The notes beneath the pieces are model-generated. The model worked only from the letters and a program-made list of their open reading frames with translations, was not told the DNA's origin and did not search any database. From the NCBI GenBank assembly GCA_963836015.1, contig CAWIIF010000003.1:186001-250000 (forward strand): a stretch of DNA of 64,000 bases, in the 5' to 3' direction. The DNA is from CAWCDJ01 sp963836015. GTDB taxonomy: Bacteria; Acidobacteriota; Terriglobia; Bryobacterales; Bryobacteraceae. Numbering within the stretch: the first letter of the stretch is position 1; every line of letters starts with the position of its first letter. A program made the translations under genes and the position numbers. Below are positions 1 to 7,262 of the stretch, piece after piece.

Positions 1-106
1 GGAAGTGCGGCGCCTTCTCAATCAGTGTGGGTTCGTGACCGCTTTGGTGCAGCCAGTGGGCAAGAGCCGGGCCCGCAATACCGGCGCCATTGATGGCTAT
101 TTTCAT
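1..106 (-). CDS. FAD-dependent monooxygenase-like protein, N-terminal fragment (runs off window)
   Basis: Only the first 35 codons are in the window; the gene continues past base 1. The ATG at 104-106 is preceded on the minus strand by AGGGAG, a good ribosome site two bases away from the start. The peptide begins MKIAINGAGIAGPALAHWL and runs on to LIEKAP. This is the Rossmann nucleotide-binding start (GxGxxG, then a helix, then an acidic residue closing the second strand) seen in PHBH-type flavin hydroxylases. It lies 52 bases downstream of uxaE on the same strand and may share its transcript. The substrate cannot be judged from this much sequence. Confidence 0.7.
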   Translation of the reverse strand, partial: MKIAINGAGIAGPALAHWLHQSGHEPTLIEKAPHF

Positions 107-130
107 GGCTCCCTCTCACGACCTTCGGGG

Positions 131-149
131 CGAGGCGCTTCGCGTCTCG
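131..149 (-). other. Intercistronic stem-loop between uxaE and the monooxygenase gene
   Basis: The 19 bases form an inverted repeat with an eight-pair stem carrying one A-C mismatch and a three-base loop. No T-run follows, so a classical terminator is unlikely. An mRNA-stabilising or attenuating hairpin between the two co-directional genes is possible. Confidence 0.3.
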
Positions 150-158
150 AGGACCGCG

Positions 159-1412
159 TCAGTTTCCCAAAAATAGCGGCCGGATATGCCGCTCGAACAG
201 GTTCGCGGTCACGTTGCGCGAGATCGATTCCTCACACTCTTCCAGCATCCGCAGGTACCGGCTGCCCATCTTGGCCGCCACCTTGTACCCCACGTGCAGC
301 AACTGCCGCAGGTCCGGATTGAACCCCGCATTCGACTGATCGTGCCGCAGCGCGGAGGTGTACTGCTCCGAAGTCCAGTTGCACACGTCGGCCGGCGAGG
401 GCAGGCGCGAGTCGTCGATATCGATCACCGCCGCATAGGGCTCACACAACTCCTGCCGGTGTTCGTACGCTTCGGCATACACGTGCCGGGCGAGCGCCAG
501 GCCGTCGCCGCCCGCCTCGGCGAGCCCGATCAGCTCTTCGAGCCAGGTGGTGCCGGCCGTCTTGATGTGGACACCCGCGCCGAAGCGCGCCAGCCCGCGG
601 CGCATCGGCCCGTAGATCGAGAATTTGTCGCTGCCCGAATGGACGCTCAACTTGAGGTTGGCGGGAAGCGCGTACTGTCCGGTGGCGAACGCGATCACCG
701 CCAGGTCGTCGGCGAATTCCTTTTCGAATTGAGCCAGGTCACCCACGTAGTCCACGCCCTTGTTGAAGCGCCCGGTGAACTTGGGAGCGATGGTCTGGAT
801 GGGGATCTTCTCATCGGCGACCGCCGCCAGGATGACCAGCAATTGCGGCGGCGTCTGCGGCTCGTCGGTCTCGTCCATCGAGATTTCCGTGATGAACGAG
901 CCCGCTCCTTTGCGGCTTTCGATGTGCCGGTAGATGCGTCCGGCCTCCTGGACCGCGAAGAGGTACTTGCCGGCAATCGCGGCGATGCTCGCGGCAGTCG
1001 TTTCGAAAGGCTCCGCGATGCCCGGGATGTTCAGCCGGCCCGCCAGTTCCGTGTGCCTGGACACAAACGCGTCGAGGTCCGCCGCCGGAGCGGGCCGGCC
1101 GATCGCCGAAGCCACGTCGAGCGTGTAGAAATCGCTGGGCTCGATGAACCGGTCCACGGTCCCCAGGTTGATGTGGTCCGCATCCACGTGATAGGGACGC
1201 TTCCACGCCAGGTCGCGGACCGCCACATCCGCCGCCGCGCGCACGCTAGCCGGCTCGGAGCCCACGATCCCGTGCTCGCGGTTCGACTTGTTCCAGACCG
1301 GGACGACCGCGGCGCCGCGCGCGGCGGCGAGCACGCAGGCCTGCAACTGTGCCTTGGCCTGGTGCGCGAAACGGTCTCCCACTCCCAGGGAGTATTTTTC
1401 TAGGGTCAGCAT
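159..1412 (-). CDS. uxaE: D-tagaturonate epimerase (UxaE family)
   Basis: The 417-residue product matches the UxaE family, which converts D-tagaturonate to D-fructuronate in an alternative hexuronate route known from Thermotoga. The recognisable parts are the opening (LEKYSLGVGDRFAHQAKAQ), the block HVDADHINLGTVDRFIEPSD near residue 77, and the conserved LSVHSGSDKFSIYGP near residue 256, whose His and Asp residues probably bind metal. There is no signal peptide, so the enzyme is cytoplasmic. A GH28 polygalacturonase less than 2 kb away supports a role in galacturonate catabolism. A perfect TATAAT lies 14 bases before the ATG and no Shine-Dalgarno is visible. The assignment rests on recalled family motifs. 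Confidence 0.85.
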   Translation of the reverse strand: MLTLEKYSLGVGDRFAHQAKAQLQACVLAAARGAAVVPVWNKSNREHGIVGSEPASVRAAADVAVRDLAWKRPYHVDADHINLGTVDRFIEPSDFYTLDVASAIGRPAPAADLDAFVSRHTELAGRLNIPGIAEPFETTAASIAAIAGKYLFAVQEAGRIYRHIESRKGAGSFITEISMDETDEPQTPPQLLVILAAVADEKIPIQTIAPKFTGRFNKGVDYVGDLAQFEKEFADDLAVIAFATGQYALPANLKLSVHSGSDKFSIYGPMRRGLARFGAGVHIKTAGTTWLEELIGLAEAGGDGLALARHVYAEAYEHRQELCEPYAAVIDIDDSRLPSPADVCNWTSEQYTSALRHDQSNAGFNPDLRQLLHVGYKVAAKMGSRYLRMLEECEESISRNVTANLFERHIRPLFLGN

Positions 1413-1426
1413 CGGAGTGAAACCAA

Positions 1427-1432
1427 ATTATA
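1427..1432 (-). promoter_or_regulatory. -10 element of uxaE
   Basis: A perfect TATAAT on the minus strand sits 14 bases before the uxaE ATG, in an A/T-rich patch (about 1422-1446) shared with the divergent gene at 1457. No convincing -35 is visible. Transcription would begin only about 7 bases before the start codon. Confidence 0.5.
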
Positions 1433-1456
1433 TTCCATACTGTAAAGGGTTCCCGG

Positions 1457-1990
1457 ATGGCGGCGCGAAGCATCTTCTCTCATACCGATTCCCGTGTTCC
1501 CGCTGGAATGGCCATTGTGGCCCTAAGCATGGTCCTCCTGGTTCTCGGCTTCAGTGCCCGCGAAGCCTGGAGCATCCAGCGCTTCTGGCCGCTGCTCGTG
1601 GTTGGCTTTGGCGTTCTCCGGATCGTTGAGCCATGGCGTCGAATCGGAGGCTGGATCCTGCTAGTGGTGGGTGGTATTGTGCAACTGTCGAACCTCGGCG
1701 TCTTTGGCTTGCCGCAACGCGAACTCGTGCGATACTGGCCGCTCATCGTCGTGCTTGTGGGTCTCTGGGAGTTGGTGAAGGCTCGGAGTGTGGGAGCGAA
1801 AGTCGAGGGGATCGCGGTTGTACTCCTTGGATCCTGGCTGCAGTTATCCTACCTGGGAGCGCCGCAGATCAGTTCCTATCGCGCATGGCCGCTGGTGCTC
1901 GCGGCTATCGGTGCCTGGATGGTGTGGAGAGGTTATTCCTCCTATAGGGCGGCATGCGGCTCGGATGCCGACAGCAACTCCTTCAGGTAA
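1457..1990 (+). CDS. Small LiaF-like multi-pass membrane protein
   Basis: A 177-residue hydrophobic protein. It contains three similar segments of the form [FYA]WPL followed by a hydrophobic stretch (near residues 37, 93 and 141), the pattern of the LiaI/LiaF-type transmembrane region found in bacterial cell-envelope stress proteins. Five or six membrane helices are likely. No C-terminal LiaF cytoplasmic domain follows, so this is a stand-alone membrane module of unknown role. The sequence AAAGGG seven bases before the ATG is a reasonable ribosome site. Its 3' end overlaps the convergent hydrolase gene by 49 bases. It is transcribed divergently from uxaE. Confidence 0.6.
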   Translation: MAARSIFSHTDSRVPAGMAIVALSMVLLVLGFSAREAWSIQRFWPLLVVGFGVLRIVEPWRRIGGWILLVVGGIVQLSNLGVFGLPQRELVRYWPLIVVLVGLWELVKARSVGAKVEGIAVVLLGSWLQLSYLGAPQISSYRAWPLVLAAIGAWMVWRGYSSYRAACGSDADSNSFR

Positions 1991-3027
1991 TCGCCCCACA
2001 CCGCGGGCAGCGTATGCGTACCGTGGCCGCGGGTCTGGTCACTGATCGGGATCAGGATGTAGCGGCCGTGGCGCACCTTTTTGATTTCGCGCTCGAGGAT
2101 GCCCAGTTCGGGCGGATTGACTTCGTCGTCGGCTGAGTTCACGGCGTAGAGGGGCGCCTTGATTTTCTCGAGTTCGGGCGACGGATTGTACCCGGTGGAG
2201 GCTTCGAAAGCGTACAGCATGTCGTTGGCGTCGAAACGCGTGGCGGCATTGCGCCGTAGCTGCGCCACGGCTGTGTCGGCGCTCTCCGTGGTGGGGTGAT
2301 CCTTATGCAGTTGCAGCGGGCTGCTGGTCATCATCCAAAGAGCGTAATTCGCTGCGATGAGGCCGGCGACGGGTTCCTCTCCGTAGTCGCCATTGTTCCA
2401 GCCGGGATCCTCGCGGATAGCTTGTATGACTTCGGCTCGGAACATGCGATTTCGTCCGGCAATCTCCACGGGGGCGCTGGCAAGCGGCATCAGCGCATCC
2501 ATGAAATCGGGATACATTTCACCCCACAGCCAGGTGTGCATGCCGCCCATCGAAGTGCCCATCACGAGGCGCAAATGGTCTACGTTCAAGCCGTCGTGAA
2601 TCAGCAGGTAATCGGCTCGAACCATGTCGCTGTAGCGGTAGTGCGGAAACCGGGCGTGCATGCCGTTGCTGGGCTTGCTGGATTTTCCGTGGCCGATCCC
2701 GTCCGGGAGAATGATGTAGTAGCGGTCGATATCCAGAAGCTGCCCCTTTCCGTAGAGGCGGCCCGCGAAACGGTCGCTGAGGAACTGGTGGCCGTCGCCG
2801 CCCGTTCCATGCATGATCAGGACGGCGTTATTCACGTGGCCGGCCGCATTGCGAGTCGGGGTTCCCAGGGTGGTGTAATGCAGGCGCAGCTCCGGCAGGC
2901 TCTCGCCGGACTGGAACCAGAAATCATGAACGATGTAATCGCCCTCCGTAGAGGGAAAGGAAGGCCGATCCTGGGCTTGCGCCAGGCACACCGAAGACAG
3001 TATCAATGCCGCGAGGATTCGAACCAT
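1942..3027 (-). CDS. Secreted alpha/beta hydrolase, homoserine O-acetyltransferase (MetX)-like
   Basis: The 361-residue product starts with a cleavable signal peptide (MVRILAALILSSVCLAQAQ) and continues into an alpha/beta-hydrolase fold of the MetX superfamily. The nucleophile elbow is GTSMGG near residue 158, the likely acid is in NSADDEV, and the likely catalytic His is in RGHGTH near the C-terminus. Genuine MetX is cytoplasmic, so export argues for an esterase or acyl-hydrolase rather than methionine synthesis. Its substrate is not evident. It converges on the membrane protein at 1457-1990 and is divergent from the GH28 gene, which begins about 70 bases upstream. Confidence 0.75.
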   Translation of the reverse strand: MVRILAALILSSVCLAQAQDRPSFPSTEGDYIVHDFWFQSGESLPELRLHYTTLGTPTRNAAGHVNNAVLIMHGTGGDGHQFLSDRFAGRLYGKGQLLDIDRYYIILPDGIGHGKSSKPSNGMHARFPHYRYSDMVRADYLLIHDGLNVDHLRLVMGTSMGGMHTWLWGEMYPDFMDALMPLASAPVEIAGRNRMFRAEVIQAIREDPGWNNGDYGEEPVAGLIAANYALWMMTSSPLQLHKDHPTTESADTAVAQLRRNAATRFDANDMLYAFEASTGYNPSPELEKIKAPLYAVNSADDEVNPPELGILEREIKKVRHGRYILIPISDQTRGHGTHTLPAVWGDYLKELLSASEPHAAL

Positions 3028-3060
3028 GGAGTAGAGCCTATCATGGCGCGAACGGACTGC

Positions 3061-3089
3061 TTGACCTGCCGTGCACGCGGCCCTACATT
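3061..3089 (+). promoter_or_regulatory. Promoter of the GH28 gene, leaderless configuration
   Basis: TTGACC (3061-3066), a 17-base spacer and TACATT (3084-3089) make a good sigma-70-type promoter. Only 6 bases separate the -10 hexamer from the ATG at 3096. The transcript would therefore start at or next to the start codon. No Shine-Dalgarno is present. This promoter also argues that the in-frame codons upstream of 3096 are not translated. Confidence 0.6.
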
Positions 3090-3095
3090 TGGATC

Positions 3096-4490
3096 ATGCT
3101 TCCTTGTTCGCGCCGCGAGGCGATCGCGATCCTGGGCGCCGCCGCGCTGCGCGGAACCAGGGTACTGGCCGCCGAGGACCCCTGGGCCGAGGTTGCCGCC
3201 ATCCGCCAGCGCATCCATCCGCCGGTGTTCGCCGGCCGCGATTTCGAGATCACCCGGTTCGGCGCCAAACCGGACGGGACGGCCGATTGCACCGCCGCGA
3301 TCCGCGAGGCGATCGAGGCAGCCTCCCGCGCGGGCGGTGGCCGCGTCGTGATCCCGCAAGGCGTCACCATGACCGGGGCCGTTCACCTGAAAAGCAACGT
3401 GCACCTGTACCTGCCGAAGGACGCTACCTTGCGATTCCTTCCCGACCCGAAGCTCTATCCGATCGTCCTCACACGCTTCGAGGGGCTGGAATGCATGAAC
3501 TATTCACCCTTCGTCTATGCCTTCGACCAGCAGAACATCGCCATCACCGGCGGCGGCACGCTGGACGGCCAGGCCTCCTGCGATCACTGGTGGCCGTGGA
3601 GCGGCAAGACCCGCTGCGGGGGCGGGCCCGGCGATCCCGACCAGCGCAAAGCCCGCACCGCCCTGCTCGATATGGCCGAGAAGGGCGTGCCGGTCGAGAG
3701 GCGCGTGTTCGGAGACGGCGGCTATCTGCGCCCCATGTTCGTCCAGCCCTACCGCTGCTCCAACGTGCTCATCGAAGGCATCACCATCGTCAACTCGCCG
3801 ATGTACGAGATGCATCCAGTGCTGTGCCGCAACGTGACGGTCCGCGATGTCACCGTCTCCAGCCACGGCCCCAACAACGACGGCTGCGACCCGGAATCCT
3901 CGTCTGATGTGCTGATCGAAGGCTGCATCTTCGAAACCGGCGACGATTGCATCGCGATCAAATCCGGCCGCAATGCCGACGGGCGGCGCCTGCACACACC
4001 CTCGGAGAACATCATCATCCAGAACTGCACCATGAAGGACGGCCACGGCGGCGTGACCCTGGGCAGCGAATGCACGGGCGGCATCCGGAACGTGTACGCG
4101 CAGGATTGCCGGATGGACAGCCCCCACCTCGACCGCGTGCTGCGCTTCAAGGACAACGCCATGCGCGGCGGCGTGATCGAGAACATCTACATGCGCAACG
4201 TGCAGGCCGGACAGGTGGCTGGCCCGGCCGTCGAAGTGGACCTGAATTACGAAGAAGGGCCGAACGGGCCGTACAAGCCGGTGGTGCGCAATGTGGAGGT
4301 CGTGAATCTAGACCTCAAGAAGTGCCGCAAGGCCCTTTCCCTGCGCGGCTACCCCAATGCTCCGATCCGCGACGTGGTCCTGCGCCACTGCACTTTCGAG
4401 CATGCCTCCGAGCCGAACGCCATCGAGAACATCACCGGCCTGGTGCTGGAGGACGTCCGGGTGAACGGGGAGTTGATTCAAGCGCCGTAA
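3096..4490 (+). CDS. Exported polygalacturonase-like glycoside hydrolase, family GH28
   Basis: A 464-residue right-handed beta-helix enzyme that cleaves homogalacturonan or a related pectic polymer. The start at 3096 begins MLPCSRREAIAILGAAALRG, a short twin-arginine-like export signal; the reading frame stays open upstream to 3006, but the promoter lies there. GH28 catalytic motifs are all present in order: NNDGCDP, GDDCIAIKSG, GHGGVTLGSE and RFKDN, the last standing for the usual RxK. A pectate-lyase-superfamily N-terminus (FGAKPDGTADCTAAI) precedes them. Its end overlaps the convergent epimerase gene by 59 bases. With UxaE close by, it fits extracellular pectin breakdown; an exo- or rhamnogalacturonan-type specificity cannot be excluded. 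Confidence 0.9.
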   Translation: MLPCSRREAIAILGAAALRGTRVLAAEDPWAEVAAIRQRIHPPVFAGRDFEITRFGAKPDGTADCTAAIREAIEAASRAGGGRVVIPQGVTMTGAVHLKSNVHLYLPKDATLRFLPDPKLYPIVLTRFEGLECMNYSPFVYAFDQQNIAITGGGTLDGQASCDHWWPWSGKTRCGGGPGDPDQRKARTALLDMAEKGVPVERRVFGDGGYLRPMFVQPYRCSNVLIEGITIVNSPMYEMHPVLCRNVTVRDVTVSSHGPNNDGCDPESSSDVLIEGCIFETGDDCIAIKSGRNADGRRLHTPSENIIIQNCTMKDGHGGVTLGSECTGGIRNVYAQDCRMDSPHLDRVLRFKDNAMRGGVIENIYMRNVQAGQVAGPAVEVDLNYEEGPNGPYKPVVRNVEVVNLDLKKCRKALSLRGYPNAPIRDVVLRHCTFEHASEPNAIENITGLVLEDVRVNGELIQAP

Positions 4491-5289
4491 CTGCGTGCTC
4501 CAGGCAGAACTCGTTATCCCGTCCCGGCAGCAACACCCCGAGATCGGACCGCCACGGCGACGACGCATTCGCCGTCAGAGCGCGAATCTGCCCGGGATTG
4601 AACGGCAGCGGCAGGCGCAAGGCCGCCACGACATGCGCCGCCCCCAGCGCGAGCGCGGCCGGAACCGGCAGTACCCATCCTCGCCCACCCTTCACCGCCG
4701 TAACAAACTCGCGCGCCGTCGGCTGCGTTTCGTAAAACAGGTTGAACGCCCCGCTGCGTTCCTGTTCCACCACGATCGCCAGCGCGTCGAGAAGATGCCC
4801 GATCCCGATCAGCGCCACCGGCGCCGCTCCGCCGGCGATCAGCGGGACGATGGGCGTTTTCTGGAGCGCCGCACGCTGCTTCGCGAAAAGCCCGCCTTCC
4901 CCGATCACCAGCCCAGGCCGCACCACCGCCTGCCCGGCGTCGAGGAACATCTTCTCGATCGCATACTTCGTCGCGCCGTACTCGGACGCATCCGGCCCCG
5001 CCGAGTAAGAGCTGAAGAAGACCTGCCGCGCACCGGCGGCCGCCTCGAACCAGGCGCGGGTACCACGTATGTTCTTCTCCTTCGCCCCCGCGGTGAAGTC
5101 GTGCGCCGCGTGAATCACCACATCCGAGCCGCGGAAGGCGGCCGGATCGAAAGGCTCGCCGATCCGCAGCGCCGCGACGCCCTCCGACGAATTCCGCGCC
5201 GACCCAGTCACGGTGTGCCCCCGGCGGCGGAAGTGCTCCGCCATGGCGCGGCCGAGAAACCCTTGGATGCCAGTGATGAAGAGCTTCAC
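4432..5289 (-). CDS. NAD(P)-dependent epimerase/dehydratase (extended SDR)
   Basis: The product is 285 residues from a GTG start at 5289, which overlaps the stop of the GMC oxidoreductase gene (GTGA, bases 5286-5289), so translation is probably coupled. It opens KLFITGIQGFLGRAM, the extended-SDR glycine pattern for NAD(P). It continues with a strand ending DVVIHAAHD and an active-site region FSSYSAGP...EYGATKYAIEK with the Tyr-x-x-x-Lys pair (YGATK). This combination is typical of UDP-sugar epimerases and related reductases. The C-terminal third is divergent and gives no substrate clue. The frame is open far upstream inside the neighbouring gene, but that part is out of phase with any real protein. 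Confidence 0.8.
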   Translation of the reverse strand: MKLFITGIQGFLGRAMAEHFRRRGHTVTGSARNSSEGVAALRIGEPFDPAAFRGSDVVIHAAHDFTAGAKEKNIRGTRAWFEAAAGARQVFFSSYSAGPDASEYGATKYAIEKMFLDAGQAVVRPGLVIGEGGLFAKQRAALQKTPIVPLIAGGAAPVALIGIGHLLDALAIVVEQERSGAFNLFYETQPTAREFVTAVKGGRGWVLPVPAALALGAAHVVAALRLPLPFNPGQIRALTANASSPWRSDLGVLLPGRDNEFCLEHAVTALESTPRSPGRPPAPGR

Positions 5290-6854
5290 GCCGCCTCGCC
5301 CGCGACCGCGCGGCCCACGCGCAGGGCGTTGGCCATGATGGTGAACGTCAGGTTCTTGGCCGGCAGCCGGGAGAAGCAGCCGCCATCCACCACATACACG
5401 CGCTTCGTTCCGGCCAGCAGGCAATCGCGGCCGGTCTCGTACTTTCCCGGATCGGCGCGCATGGGCAGCGTCCCCGAATAGTGCAGGCCGGCGCCCATGC
5501 CGGGGCGCTGGATGAGCGCCGGGTGGCTCAAGAACCCGATCTTGCGGAACAACGGAATCAGCCGCTCCACGGCCCGCAGGGGCTCCTGCGCAAACTCGAT
5601 TTCCAACTCGCCCGAAGGCCGCAGGCGCAGATAGCTGTCGGGTCCCTCGCGGCCCGGATGGAACAGCATCAGCAGCCCCATGGCCGGCGCCAGGTACTTG
5701 GTCCAGGCCATGTTGGCGCGGAACGAGAGCGGCAGGCTCCCCAGCACGTCGGAACGCAGCGGCCCGGTGGTTCCGTAAAGGGTCCCTTGCAGCGGCTCGC
5801 CGGCCCCATCGGCAATCAGGTTCAACTGGGCGAGCGACGTGTCGTTGACTGGGAGCGCTTCGCCGATCCGCGAAAGCCGGAACAGCGGCAAACATTCCAT
5901 GGGATTGTCGAGGACCGCGAGGCGTGTCTGATAATCCTCATTCGATTCCAAAACGATGCGCGCCGTGTTCAGAGCACCCGCGCCCAGCAGCAGCCGGCCT
6001 GCCAGGTACGTCTCTTCGCTGCCCGTCTGAAGGTTGCGTACCGAGACTTCGACGCCGTCGTCCCGCTCGCGGTACCGCAGCACCAGCCGCCCGCCGCAGT
6101 ATTCGAGCGCTCCCGAGCGGATCATCTCATCCACCGTATACGCCGGCGTGTAGATCGCCGGATCGTGCGGCTGGAAGAACTCCAGGTTGCGGTACGCGTA
6201 GGCCGCGCGTCCGTTGTGCGGCTCGGTGAGGACCGCCAGCCGCGGCCTCCCGAGGTAGACGCCGGCCTCGCGGAACAGCGCGAGCCTGCGCCGGTAGCCG
6301 CGCAGCATCTCTTCGAAGAACGGCGCCAGCTTGAGCGGAGGCTGCAGGCCGTCATCGTGCTCGAAGTAAGGTTCGAGGTCGTCGTTCGCGCCGCTGACGC
6401 CGATGTGCGCGGTCACCTCGTCGTAAAACGGGCGTAGCTCGGCGGAGGAGATCGGAAACCCCTCGAGGTCCCGCTCCGTGAAGCGATAGACGCCGGCCCC
6501 CCATCCATTGGCCAGCCCGCCTTTCGCCAGGCTCAGGACCCCTTCGAAGGTCGAGCTCGCCACCGGCGAGAGCCGCATCCAGTCGCGGACGATGTAGGAC
6601 ATGTAGGGCGACTTCAGCTTCAAGCTGATCGGCCTGTTGTGCAGGTTGTGCAAGCTCTCGAAGTGCTCGCCGATCAGCGAAGGGAAGAGGTCTGCGGACC
6701 CCTGCCGCAAATCGTACAGGTTACCGGCCAGCTCCGGCGCCGGCGGTGCGTCGAAGCCGACATCGAGCATGAGGATGCGGCGGCCGCGCGCGCCCCACGC
6801 CGCGAACGCCGCGCCCGGCCCCGACCCCACGACGGCGATGTCAAAGGAGTCCAT
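5286..6854 (-). CDS. GMC-family FAD-dependent oxidoreductase
   Basis: A 522-residue flavoprotein of the glucose-methanol-choline type. It starts with the dinucleotide site VGSGPGAAFAAWGARG, with an Asp closing the second strand. The C-terminal GMC block contains GLHYSGTLPM and later VVDGGCFSRLPAKNLTFTIMA, where the conserved His and Asn positions of the active site lie. There is no signal peptide. Its start overlaps the preceding 135-residue gene by 14 bases and its end overlaps the SDR gene by 4, so the three are one translational unit. The substrate is unknown; alcohols, sugars or sterol-like compounds are all possible in this family. Confidence 0.82.
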   Translation of the reverse strand: MDSFDIAVVGSGPGAAFAAWGARGRRILMLDVGFDAPPAPELAGNLYDLRQGSADLFPSLIGEHFESLHNLHNRPISLKLKSPYMSYIVRDWMRLSPVASSTFEGVLSLAKGGLANGWGAGVYRFTERDLEGFPISSAELRPFYDEVTAHIGVSGANDDLEPYFEHDDGLQPPLKLAPFFEEMLRGYRRRLALFREAGVYLGRPRLAVLTEPHNGRAAYAYRNLEFFQPHDPAIYTPAYTVDEMIRSGALEYCGGRLVLRYRERDDGVEVSVRNLQTGSEETYLAGRLLLGAGALNTARIVLESNEDYQTRLAVLDNPMECLPLFRLSRIGEALPVNDTSLAQLNLIADGAGEPLQGTLYGTTGPLRSDVLGSLPLSFRANMAWTKYLAPAMGLLMLFHPGREGPDSYLRLRPSGELEIEFAQEPLRAVERLIPLFRKIGFLSHPALIQRPGMGAGLHYSGTLPMRADPGKYETGRDCLLAGTKRVYVVDGGCFSRLPAKNLTFTIMANALRVGRAVAGEAA

Positions 6855-7248
6855 AGCGGCGGACCAGATACGCGCCTTTCATCATCTTCCAGGCGCTGCG
6901 CACGGTGGCCGCTGCCAGCACGGCGGCCGCGCCGGCGCGCGACGGGCGCAGGTTCACGAACTCGCCCAGATAGGCCGACCGCACCTCCACCAGGTAGCAC
7001 AGCATCTGCATCTTCCGTGTGAGCTCCCGCCCCCCGCCGCGGCGGCGCAGGGCGAACTCTATGGCTTCCGCGTCCAGGCGCCGGGCCACCAACGTGGCCG
7101 CCGAGGGCGAAAGCTCGCTTCCCAGCCCCAGCTCGCGGTGCGCCGCCTCATAGCGGGCGACCACTTCGGAATCGACCGGCCGCGCGAACAGGCAGGCGTG
7201 CAAATGACGAGCCTCGTCCGCGAGGGAAGGTTTGATCACGACCGGCAT
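6841..7248 (-). CDS. Conserved-looking hypothetical protein, 135 residues, coupled to GMC oxidoreductase
   Basis: I do not recognise the family. The start chosen is the ATG at 7248, giving MPVVIKPSLADEARHLHACL. The reading frame is open much further upstream, but only as a shadow of the namA gene. The protein is Arg- and Ala-rich and mostly helical, with no signal peptide. A central LCYLVEVRSAYLGEFVN segment and a basic C-terminus (KMMKGAYLVRRYG) stand out. Its 14-base overlap with the GMC oxidoreductase gene suggests a partner or accessory subunit. GMC dehydrogenases often have a small helical third subunit (gluconate 2-dehydrogenase subunit 3), but this one lacks the Tat signal usual there, so the comparison is speculative. 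Confidence 0.6.
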   Translation of the reverse strand: MPVVIKPSLADEARHLHACLFARPVDSEVVARYEAAHRELGLGSELSPSAATLVARRLDAEAIEFALRRRGGGRELTRKMQMLCYLVEVRSAYLGEFVNLRPSRAGAAAVLAAATVRSAWKMMKGAYLVRRYGLL

Positions 7249-7262
7249 TTTAGCATCGGACG

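Noticed and set aside
186..1403. 405-codon antisense frame over uxaE
   Set aside because: Shadow of a strongly conserved gene; Arg-rich and without motifs.
4432..5895. 487-codon version of the SDR gene
   Set aside because: The Rossmann start is at the GTG 5289; the upstream part is a shadow of the GMC gene.
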